This document shows positions 47,545 through 55,087 of a stretch of 64,000 bases of DNA, piece after piece. The translations under genes and the position numbers were made by a program. Position 1 is the first letter of the stretch. Each line of letters starts with the position of its first letter. This DNA comes from Rudaeicoccus suwonensis (lineage in GTDB: Bacteria; Actinomycetota; Actinomycetes; Actinomycetales; Dermatophilaceae): positions 62,001 through 126,000 of the forward strand of contig NZ_VIVQ01000002.1 of assembly GCF_007829035.1 (NCBI RefSeq), given 5' to 3'. The notes under the pieces were generated by a model that saw nothing but the letters and a program-made list of their open reading frames with translations, was not told where the DNA came from and did no database searches.

Positions 47545-48222
47545 GTGCCGCAGAAGTCGACACTGGTCAGTCGGCGCAAAATCGCCAAGGGCGCGGCTTG
47601 GAGCGTCCCGGTCGTCGCTCTCGGGGCGGCCGCTCCCGCGAGCGCCGCCAGCTGCCCGACCCGCACCTGCCCGGTCGTCATCGCTTTCGGCACGCCGAGT
47701 GGCACTGTCGTCTCGGGCACGGGTACGACCGCCACGTACGCCAGCGCGACCACGTGGGGACCGCAGGCAGTGAGCGGCAACATCGCGAACCCGGGCGATG
47801 GAAAGTCACCCGGCTTCCGAACGACCGACCCACTTTCCGGCAACGCCACTGCGACATGGTTCGGTGTCGGTGACGAGGCATCAAGCGCATCAACCATCAC
47901 TGTGAGCAAGACTGCCGCGGTATCCCTCGTCGCTGGGTGCTCATACACGCTCTCACTCAACGCCAGCACTTGGCAGGGCCAGGCTCAAACCACCCTCAAC
48001 GTGACCGTCGGCACGCAGACGATCTACACCTTGACGCCCACAGTCGGCACTGCCGCCGCTGGTGGAAGCCAGGGCCTGAACAACGCGTCCATCGTGACCG
48101 CGCCCTTCACCGTACCCACGACGACGAGCTACACCGTTGGTATCAACATGTCCCTGGCGAAGGCGACCGGCGGTAGCAACAACGACATCTACGTCAGCAA
48201 TCTGCTGATCAACTGTGCGTGA
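47545..48222 (+). CDS. Tat-exported beta-rich protein, paralogue 1
   Basis: The 225-residue protein starts with a twin-arginine signal: SRRKIAKGAAWSVPVV followed by ALGAAAPASA with cleavage near residue 35. The mature part is rich in Thr, Ser, Asn and Gly with four Cys (SCPTRTCP, AGCSY, LINCA) that can form two disulfides, and repeated Thr/Val strands, suggesting an extracellular beta-sandwich. I do not recognise the family. GTG 47545 has GGAGGG upstream. The next gene is its paralogue, with identical signal core and the ends SLNAST-QGQAQT and SNNDIYVSNLLINCA. Confidence 0.8.
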   Translation: MPQKSTLVSRRKIAKGAAWSVPVVALGAAAPASAASCPTRTCPVVIAFGTPSGTVVSGTGTTATYASATTWGPQAVSGNIANPGDGKSPGFRTTDPLSGNATATWFGVGDEASSASTITVSKTAAVSLVAGCSYTLSLNASTWQGQAQTTLNVTVGTQTIYTLTPTVGTAAAGGSQGLNNASIVTAPFTVPTTTSYTVGINMSLAKATGGSNNDIYVSNLLINCA

Positions 48223-48327
48223 GCGGGGAGTGCAACCGTACGCCGGACAACGGCATTCGACAGGGTTTAGCGTGATCGCGGGCTGTCACAGCGCAGTGCG
48301 GTCGAACAGTGCACAAAAGGGGACATC

Positions 48328-48975
48328 GTGACGCAACAAGGTTCACAGCTCAGCAGACGCAAAATCGCCAAGGGCGCTGCCTGGACGATTCCGGTCGTCG
48401 CTCTCGGGGCGGCCGCTCCCGCGAGCGCTGCCAGCTGCGCAACTCGCACCTGTCCGGTCGCCATCGGCTTCGGCGCGCTGAGCGGTACCCCGGTCAACAA
48501 CGTCTACCCGAGCGCCACGACGTGGGGACCGCAGACGGCGACCGCAATCTTCACCGGCACGACTCGATTGCCCGGCTTCCGAGCGACCGATCCGCTCGGC
48601 AGCAACGGCGCGGGCCCGTGGTGGGGCGTCGGGGCGGAGTCGGCCCTCGGCGGCACCGTGTCAGTTTCGCTGGACTCACCCGTCACTCTCGTCGCGGGAT
48701 GCTCGTACACCCTGTCGCTCAACGCCAGCACCTACCAGGGGCAGGCACAGACCAGTCTGGCTGCCAATGTCGGTGCGCAGACCGTCTACACACTCACCCC
48801 GCCCACGACCGGCACCCCTGGAAACGGCATCAGCAATCTGGCGCAGACGAGCGCCGTCTTCACCGTCCCGACAACGACGACCTACAGCGTTGGTCTGACG
48901 ATCACGCTCGCTGCGGCAGGCACCGGCAGCAACAATGACATCTACGTCAGCAACCTGTTGATCAACTGCGCCTGA
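48328..48975 (+). CDS. Tat-exported beta-rich protein, paralogue 2
   Basis: The 215-residue paralogue has the same Tat signal (SRRKIAKGAAWTIPVV) and the same four Cys positions. Shared blocks are RTCPV, TTWGPQ, PGFR(A/T)TDPL, LVAGCSYTLSLNAST and the C-terminus NNDIYVSNLLINCA, while loops differ, so the pair arose by tandem duplication and then diverged. GTG 48328 has AAGGGG eight bases upstream. Both are probably surface or secreted proteins; a Tat route implies folding or disulfide formation before export. Confidence 0.8.
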   Translation: MTQQGSQLSRRKIAKGAAWTIPVVALGAAAPASAASCATRTCPVAIGFGALSGTPVNNVYPSATTWGPQTATAIFTGTTRLPGFRATDPLGSNGAGPWWGVGAESALGGTVSVSLDSPVTLVAGCSYTLSLNASTYQGQAQTSLAANVGAQTVYTLTPPTTGTPGNGISNLAQTSAVFTVPTTTTYSVGLTITLAAAGTGSNNDIYVSNLLINCA

Positions 48976-49014
48976 TCAACTGCGCCGGTCGGCTGCCCGG
49001 CCGCCAAGGCGAGA

Positions 49015-49209
49015 TCAGCGACCGCGGCGTTGCGGCGACTGCGTGAATTCGGTCGGGAACAACGCCTGTCGCCCGAAGCCCCAGTACAGCCCGGTGATCC
49101 CGCTGGCGATGATGCCCGGCCAGATCGACCAGTGCTCCATCGCCGTGATCGCCCAGAGCATCGCCGTCACGAATGACAGTGCCAGGCCCAACAGGTTCGC
49201 GCGTCCCAT
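49015..49209 (-). CDS. Small two-helix membrane protein
   Basis: The 64-residue frame has two hydrophobic segments (LLGLALSFVTAMLWAITAM, about 5-23, and IWPGIIASGITGLYWGFG, about 29-46) and a basic tail SPQRRGR. The pattern resembles small 2TM proteins, but no family is recognised. It lies between the Tat-protein pair and the MFS gene on the minus strand. A CATAC/GTATG-rich segment separates it from the MFS gene. Confidence 0.6.
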   Translation of the reverse strand: MGRANLLGLALSFVTAMLWAITAMEHWSIWPGIIASGITGLYWGFGRQALFPTEFTQSPQRRGR

Positions 49210-49258
49210 ACGGGCAGTATGACGCGAGCCGTTGCCCAGGCGGGGCTACGTCATACGG

Positions 49259-50731
49259 TCAGTTTTCTTCCAGCACATGGGAATTGGTGAGGGTGAACGC
49301 GCCCGCTGCGGAAATCACGCCGACCACGACCGCGAGCACGGCATACGTGATGCACTCGCCGTGGAAGAAGGATGCGACCAACTCGGCGCTCCAACGGCCG
49401 GTGGGCAGCACCGCAGTCACCAGTGCCGCGATCAACGTGCCGACGATCGCGGTGCCGACGCTGGTGCCGACCTCCTGGGCGCTGTCGTTGAGCGCGGCGC
49501 CGATCGAGGTGCGATTGGCCGGCATCGCCGCGACCAGGGCCACTGCGCAGATGGTCATCACCGTGCGCAGACCGATCGTCATGAGCACCATCGCGAGCGC
49601 GATCACGAGGTAGCCGTGCTCGACGCCCCACGACAACAGTGCCAGTGAGCCGGCCAGGCAGGCGGCGCCGATCAGGCAGGCGATGCGGTGGCCGAAACGA
49701 CGGCCCAGCCACTCCGACAGCGGCGTCGCGACGAGCATCGTGACGATCATCGGCAGGTTCGCCAGGCCGGCGCGCATCGGGCTCCAGCCATAGGCGTACT
49801 GGAAGTGCAGGATCAGCCCGAACATCACCGACGCCATCGCGATCGAGGTGCCGATCTGTGCGACCACTGCGCCGCGGATCGTGCCGGAGGAGAACATCGA
49901 CAGATCCAGCATCGGGGCGTCGGTGCGGCGCTCGTGCCAGACCCAGGCGACCGCGGCGAGCACCGCGCCGGTGATGGAGGCGAGCGTGACGAGCGACGCC
50001 CAGCCGTACTGCACACCACTGGTCAGCGACCAGCACGCCAGACCGACGGCCACGATGCTGAGCGCGGCGCCGGGCAGGTCGAGCGGGTCGCGGGTCAGAT
50101 CCTGTGGCGCGTCGGCGCGCACGCCGAAGCGCACCCCGATGCCAGCAATGAGTGCGATCGGTGCGTTGATCACCAACAGCCATTCCCAGCGAATGTGCGC
50201 AAGGGCGGTGCCGCCGAGGACCGGGCCGAGGATGAAGCCCGACATACCGACGATGATCATGACGGTCATCGCACGCATCCGCAGCGCGTCGTCGTCGAAC
50301 AGCCGGAAGACCAGCGAGTTGGTGATCGGCGCCATCATCGCGGCGGCGATGCCGAGTGCCGCTCGCAGTGCGATGAGTTCGCCGGTGGAGTTGACGCCGA
50401 TGACCAGCAGACTGAGCAGCCCGAAGGCCGCCAGCCCGATCAGCAGCACTCGTCGTCGGCCGAACCTGTCGGCGACCGACCCCGCGGTCAGCAACAGCCC
50501 ACCCAGGGTCAGGGAGTAGGCGCCGGTCACCCATTGCAGGGCGGTGGTGCCACTGCCGAGACTGCGCCCTATCGTCGGCAACGCGATCGACAGCAAGGTG
50601 TTGTCGACCATCTCGACGAAGAAGGCCATGCACAGCGCGGCCAGCGGGATCCACGCTGCGCGCAGCGATGGGTAGGTGTGGGATGCCGGTGGATTTCCGG
50701 CGTGCTCGGTGCTGGTGGTGATGTCAGTCAT
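49259..50731 (-). CDS. MFS drug exporter, 14-helix DHA2 type
   Basis: This 490-residue transporter has the DHA2 signature MVDNTLLSIALPTIG (about 41-55) and motif A GSVADRFGRRRVLL (about 84-97), with about 14 membrane helices. It would export toxic organic compounds by proton antiport. No regulator is adjacent; the nearest upstream gene is the flavin monooxygenase in the same direction, 85 bases away, so both may be cotranscribed with pobA. Confidence 0.88.
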   Translation of the reverse strand: MTDITTSTEHAGNPPASHTYPSLRAAWIPLAALCMAFFVEMVDNTLLSIALPTIGRSLGSGTTALQWVTGAYSLTLGGLLLTAGSVADRFGRRRVLLIGLAAFGLLSLLVIGVNSTGELIALRAALGIAAAMMAPITNSLVFRLFDDDALRMRAMTVMIIVGMSGFILGPVLGGTALAHIRWEWLLVINAPIALIAGIGVRFGVRADAPQDLTRDPLDLPGAALSIVAVGLACWSLTSGVQYGWASLVTLASITGAVLAAVAWVWHERRTDAPMLDLSMFSSGTIRGAVVAQIGTSIAMASVMFGLILHFQYAYGWSPMRAGLANLPMIVTMLVATPLSEWLGRRFGHRIACLIGAACLAGSLALLSWGVEHGYLVIALAMVLMTIGLRTVMTICAVALVAAMPANRTSIGAALNDSAQEVGTSVGTAIVGTLIAALVTAVLPTGRWSAELVASFFHGECITYAVLAVVVGVISAAGAFTLTNSHVLEEN

Positions 50732-50816
50732 GAGGCGCTCCTATCGGGCGAAGTCCGTGTCAGGTGTCTGCGGACAACGTAGGTAGCGCCGGTTTCACGA
50801 CGGTTTCATCGCACCT

Positions 50817-51914
50817 TCACGTGATCGCGGTCTCGTTGCCGGCGGTTTCACCAGGTGCGTGGGCAGCGACCACCGGCTCGCCCTGCACCGGTCCTGCCGT
50901 GTTCGGCTGCCACCCCAGTGCCGGTGCGACGTGTTCCGCGAAACTGCTGAGCACGTGCAGGTTGTAGTCGACGCCGAGCTGGTTGGGGATCGTGAGCATC
51001 AGGGTGTCGGCAGCCTGCACCGCCGCATCGGCGCGCAATTGCTCGATCAGGACATCCGGAGCTGCGGCATACGTCTTGCCGAAGGTCGATCGGAAGCCGT
51101 CGATGACGCCGATCTGGTCGCCGTCGTCGGCGCCTGAGAAGTATGCCGCGTCGCGTTCGTCCACGATCGGGAAGATGCTGCGCGAGACCGAGACCCGCGG
51201 TGCACCTGTGTGTCCGGCTGCGGCATACGCCTGCCGGAACCGGTCGATCTGCTCGCGCTGCAGATCGGCGAAGGCCCCGCCGTTGGTCTCGGTCAGCAGT
51301 GTCGACGACATCAGGTTGAGGCCGAGTCGCCCAGTGTTCTCAGCGGTTTCGCGGGTGCCGGAGCCCCACCAGATGCGACCGCGCAACCCGGGCGACTGGG
51401 GTTCGATGCGCAACCGCGAGCCCGGTCGCGCGCGCTGCGGGTCGGCGGCGACCATGCCGGCTCCGTCGATGGCAGCCAGGAAGGTTTCGAACTTCGAGCG
51501 AGCGATGTCGGCGCCGCGAGGGTCGGTGCTGCCGGTGTAACCGAAGGCCTCGTAACCGCGCTGGGCGGTCTCAGGTGAGCCACGGGAGATTCCGATCGCG
51601 ATGCGCTGGTCGGCGAGCAGGTCGAGGGAGGCGAGCTCTTCGGCAAGACCGAGGGGGTTCTCGTAGCGCATGTCGATGACGCCGGTGCCAACCTCGATCC
51701 GCTTGGTGCGAGCGGCAATTGCCGCCAGCAACGGGATCGGTGCGGACTGCTGACGCTCGAAGTGGTGCACCCGGACGTAGGCGCCGTTGACGCCGATCTC
51801 GTCGGCCGCGACTGCCAGGTCGAGCGCCTGTTTGAGGGCGTCTTTCGCGTCGCGGGTCTGCGAACCGGGCACCGGCCCGTAGTGACCGAAGCTGAGGAAT
51901 CCGAAGGCTTTCAC
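50817..51914 (-). CDS. LLM-class flavin-dependent monooxygenase
   Basis: The 365-residue luciferase-like TIM-barrel oxidoreductase begins MKAFGFLSFGHYGP and shows ENPLGLAEELASLDLLADQRIAIGISRG and GRIWWGSGTRETAENTGRLGLNLM. Members use reduced FMN or F420 to oxygenate diverse substrates. It starts with GTG 41 bases after pobA in the same direction, so it may act on a compound related to hydroxybenzoate. The C-terminal 20 residues are unstructured-looking and acidic. Confidence 0.87.
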   Translation of the reverse strand: MKAFGFLSFGHYGPVPGSQTRDAKDALKQALDLAVAADEIGVNGAYVRVHHFERQQSAPIPLLAAIAARTKRIEVGTGVIDMRYENPLGLAEELASLDLLADQRIAIGISRGSPETAQRGYEAFGYTGSTDPRGADIARSKFETFLAAIDGAGMVAADPQRARPGSRLRIEPQSPGLRGRIWWGSGTRETAENTGRLGLNLMSSTLLTETNGGAFADLQREQIDRFRQAYAAAGHTGAPRVSVSRSIFPIVDERDAAYFSGADDGDQIGVIDGFRSTFGKTYAAAPDVLIEQLRADAAVQAADTLMLTIPNQLGVDYNLHVLSSFAEHVAPALGWQPNTAGPVQGEPVVAAHAPGETAGNETAIT

Positions 51915-51955
51915 GAGGCCTTCAACACCGGCGGCGGGCGCGGTGTTCCGGGTCG

Positions 51956-53179
51956 TCAGCCGACCGGTCCGCCTGCAGAGGGCCAGCCGGTGTACTGCTC
52001 GGCCAGGTAGGCGCGACCGGCACGGGTGCCGACGACATTGCTGAGTTCACCGAGTTGCCGCTGAAGGTCGAATCCCGTTGCGGCAGGCGGATTGTGCAGC
52101 ATCTGGGTCATCCAGAACGAGAAGTTCTGCGCGCGCCATACACGTTCGAGGGCTTGCGGTTCGTAGTCGTCGAGGGCGGAGTCACCGGCTGCGCCGAGGG
52201 CACGCACCAGGATCGGCGCGAGCACCCGGACGTCGTGCAGAGCGAGGTTGAGCCCGCGCGCGCCGGTCGGCGGCACCGTGTGGGCCGCATCACCCGCCAG
52301 CAGCATCGAGCCCCACCGCATCGGCTGCTGCACGAAGGAGCGGAAGCGCAGCACCGACTTGTCGATGATCGGGCCGGTGTGCAACTCGAAACCGTCGTCC
52401 CCGCTGAGGCGATCGTGCAGGGTGGACCAGATCTGTTCGTCAGACCACGCATCGACGGACTCGTCCGGATCGCATTGGAAATAAAGACGTTGCACGGTGT
52501 CGGAGCGCTGACTGACCAGGGCGAAGCCGTGCTCGGAGTGGGCGTAGATGAGCTCTGGAGCGTTCTTCGGCGTCTCGACCAGCAGGCCGAACCAGGCGAA
52601 GGGGTATTCGCGGAAGAACTGCGAGCGCTGCGCCTCCGGCACCAGCTTGCGGCATACGCTGTGGGAACCGTCGGCACCGACGACGTAACGCGCCCGGATC
52701 TCGTGACGCGCACCCGCAGCGTCGGTGAATTTCACTGTGGGAGAGTCGGTTTCGACGCTGTCGACGACTGTGCCGCTGACCCCGAAATGCACGACGCCAC
52801 CGTCGCGGTCACGGGCGTCGGCCAGGTCGATGAAGACGTCGGTCTGTGGGTAGAGCCAGACCGAGGCCCCGACCAGATCCTGGAAGTCGATGCGGTGGCT
52901 GCGCCCGCCGAAGCGCAGCTCCACTCCGGCGTGCTCGTCGCCGTCGCGCAGGATCCGGTCGGAGACGCCGGTGTCGAGCAGGTCTGCGGCTGAAGCAGAT
53001 TCGAGGATCCCGGCCCGGTGCGTCGTCTCGATCTCGGCCCTGGCGCGCACGTCGATGTTGACGCAGTCGACGCCTGACCGGCCGAGCCGATGGGCGAGCA
53101 TCAACCCGGCCGGCCCGGCACCCACGATGGCGACCGAGGTGGTTGTCACGACGTCGGGTGCCGTGCGTTCAGCGCTCAT
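51956..53179 (-). CDS. pobA: 4-hydroxybenzoate 3-monooxygenase (PobA-like)
   Basis: The 407-residue flavoprotein hydroxylase has VAIVGAGPAGLMLAHRL (FAD, about 17-33), the family phrase ETTHRAGILESASAADLL, HAGVELRFGGRSHRIDF, the DG motif GADGSHSVCRKL and the second FAD motif LLAGDAAHTVPPTGARGLN. These fit PobA, which converts 4-hydroxybenzoate to protocatechuate with NAD(P)H and O2. AAGGAGGA precedes the ATG at 53179. It complements the vanillate demethylase 8 kb away, both giving protocatechuate. Confidence 0.88.
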   Translation of the reverse strand: MSAERTAPDVVTTTSVAIVGAGPAGLMLAHRLGRSGVDCVNIDVRARAEIETTHRAGILESASAADLLDTGVSDRILRDGDEHAGVELRFGGRSHRIDFQDLVGASVWLYPQTDVFIDLADARDRDGGVVHFGVSGTVVDSVETDSPTVKFTDAAGARHEIRARYVVGADGSHSVCRKLVPEAQRSQFFREYPFAWFGLLVETPKNAPELIYAHSEHGFALVSQRSDTVQRLYFQCDPDESVDAWSDEQIWSTLHDRLSGDDGFELHTGPIIDKSVLRFRSFVQQPMRWGSMLLAGDAAHTVPPTGARGLNLALHDVRVLAPILVRALGAAGDSALDDYEPQALERVWRAQNFSFWMTQMLHNPPAATGFDLQRQLGELSNVVGTRAGRAYLAEQYTGWPSAGGPVG

Positions 53180-53243
53180 GACGAGCCGTCCTCCTTCGCC
53201 GGGCGCTCCGCTGAATGCAGGGAGCGCCCGGAGCCGCGTCCGA

Positions 53244-54614
53244 TCAGAACCAGTATTTGCGTGCGTTGACGAAGGTCGGCGGCGCGAAGTCGACGAACGC
53301 ACCCGCACCCAGACCGGTCGCCGCGGCAGCCTTGTTCAGGCTAGCGGCGCTGGTGTTGCCCCACCGGCCGGTCTTGACGCGCTGCTGCACGGACTGCAAA
53401 CCGGCGAGCAGTTCGGAGGAGGTGAAGTTGCAGTGACCGACGGCTGCGACATACGACTGGCGCAGCAGTGCACCGTCGCCGGCATTGTCGACCTGCTTGC
53501 GGTACCAGTTCTCGTAGGCGATCGGCGAGAGCTGGTCGGAGATCGTGTGCATGTCCAGCTCCGGCACCTGCAGGTGACCGTTGACCGTGGAGGTCGCCTG
53601 CAGCTTCCGCAGCGCGGCGACGTCCGGCTTGATGTTCGTGTGCGTCGTCAGATTCCAGGTGTCCTTTGCGAGGCTGAGTCCGGCCTGCCGGTAGAGCGTC
53701 GAAACCTGTTGGTAGAAAGCGGATTCCGAGATCAGCTTGCCGTAGTTGACCCCGACGTTCCACGAGGCGTTGCCGCCGACTGCAGCCTCGATCGACGGTC
53801 GGGCACCGATCACGAAGGCCAACTGCTGCGGCAGCCAAGCCGCCTCCTGCTGCTCCTGACCGAGGTAGTCGTGCGCCTTCGGTGCGGCGGTGCCGGTGAG
53901 CCAGTCGGGGGTGTTGAGCAGAGCCGCTGCGAGGGCGATCCGGGCGCGTCCGGCCGCGGTCGACTGCGCCGAACTGACTGCGGCCGACAACTGGTTGATC
54001 GCCTTGGTCGTCTGGTCGCTGTTCACGTAGTTGACCAGTTGGATGCGCTCGCTCGGCGCCAGCAGTTGCGAGATCGCATACTCGCCGTCGAGTTGGTAGT
54101 TGTTGAGGTTGACGCCGCCGCCGACCAGACCGCAGGTGGTGAGGGTGCCCTCGATCCGACCGTTGGCGTCCTGCGTCTCCTGCGCGCTGATCAGCCCGCC
54201 CATCGAGGTGCCGAACGCCAGGATTGTTGTCGGCTTGGGAATCTGTTTTTCGATCGCCGCCAGCGCGGCGAACTGGTCGTTCTTCGCCGAGGCGAGTGCC
54301 CAGAGCGATGACCCCGAGTATGACGATCCGACGAGCGCGTACCCGGCGTCGAGCAGCGCGGTCTGGGCGGCGGCATTCGGCGCATCTGCTGCGTCGAGGT
54401 TGCCGAAGCCGTGGCTGTAGAGCACCAGAGTGCCCTTCCAGTTCGACGGGACGTCGGCGATCCAGGTGGCGCCATCCGGCAGTGATCCCGAGTAGTGGGT
54501 CACAGTGCCCGCGGCGTGTGCCGAGGGGGCTGCAGCAACGGCAGCGACACCGCAGCCGAGCGTGAGACAGATGCCGCCGGCCAGCGCGCGTCGGCGGAAT
54601 GTGCGATCGGTCAT
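53244..54614 (-). CDS. Secreted alpha/beta-hydrolase
   Basis: This 456-residue protein has a signal peptide with FRRRALAGG then a hydrophobic core and AHAA (cleavage about residue 35). YSHGFGN (oxyanion), AFGTSMGGLISA (nucleophile Ser about 142) and a late AVGHCNF (catalytic His) give an esterase/peptidase-type triad. It could act on plant phenolic esters and supply hydroxybenzoates to the neighbouring PobA, which is inference. GAGGAG precedes the ATG at 54614. A CAGGTAACCTG palindrome lies 37 bases upstream. Confidence 0.83.
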   Translation of the reverse strand: MTDRTFRRRALAGGICLTLGCGVAAVAAAPSAHAAGTVTHYSGSLPDGATWIADVPSNWKGTLVLYSHGFGNLDAADAPNAAAQTALLDAGYALVGSSYSGSSLWALASAKNDQFAALAAIEKQIPKPTTILAFGTSMGGLISAQETQDANGRIEGTLTTCGLVGGGVNLNNYQLDGEYAISQLLAPSERIQLVNYVNSDQTTKAINQLSAAVSSAQSTAAGRARIALAAALLNTPDWLTGTAAPKAHDYLGQEQQEAAWLPQQLAFVIGARPSIEAAVGGNASWNVGVNYGKLISESAFYQQVSTLYRQAGLSLAKDTWNLTTHTNIKPDVAALRKLQATSTVNGHLQVPELDMHTISDQLSPIAYENWYRKQVDNAGDGALLRQSYVAAVGHCNFTSSELLAGLQSVQQRVKTGRWGNTSAASLNKAAAATGLGAGAFVDFAPPTFVNARKYWF

Positions 54615-54647
54615 GACTGGCTCCTCGTCGAGCATGCATGGGAGGTA

Positions 54648-54665
54648 TTTTCAGGTAACCTGTTA
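54648..54665. promoter_or_regulatory. CAGGTAACCTG palindrome upstream of the esterase gene
   Basis: TTTTCAGGTAACCTGTTA has the perfect arms CAGGT/ACCTG. Near-identical TTTTCAGGAAACCTGTAC lies upstream of the MFS gene at 63.7 kb, suggesting one regulator for both. Confidence 0.5.
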
Positions 54666-54913
54666 ATCAGGCATCGACAATCTAGACCCGCCAGCAGCCT
54701 TCGCGGAAGACCCCTCAGCCAATTGCCAGCATTTGCAACGGCGCCCACGGGTCGATCCCGACGGTGCCACGTCTTCGGTCGAGCATCACGCGGACTGCGG
54801 CATACGTGCGCAGCGTCACTCGGCGGCGACGGCCCGGGTCACCGCGAAGACATCGCGAGCGCCCATGGGTTGCGGTGCGATTCGCCCGGTCGGCCAAACC
54901 AACATCTGGCGAA

Positions 54914-54937
54914 TTTCAAACACTTTCGATCAATTTC
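54914..54937. promoter_or_regulatory. Three TTTC words at exact 10-base spacing (DeoR-type operator)
   Basis: TTTC occurs at 54914, 54924 and 54934, in phase with the helix, and GAAA words recur at 54996 and 55002. Helically phased TTTC repeats are typical of DeoR-family sugar regulators. The next gene is the alpha-galactosidase. Confidence 0.45.
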
Positions 54938-55087
54938 GTCCGTGGTCTTGTGTTGAAGATCACTCTTCACGAGCATGTGATGTGCGCTCCTGTTTGAAAG
55001 TGAAACTTTGAGGGCGTGAAAGGACATAAACCGTCGCATTTCAACAGATGCAAGGGAACGTTCGTTTCTCAGAGGAGTGGAAGCCAT

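Larger units (their letters stand above)
54615..55087. other. 473-base divergent spacer, esterase / alpha-galactosidase
   Basis: No coding frame is convincing. The left end has the CAGGTAACCTG palindrome; the middle is ordinary GC-rich DNA; 54900-55020 is AT-rich with phased TTTC words and GAAAGTGAAAC. The start of the alpha-galactosidase is preceded by AGAGGAG. Confidence 0.6.
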
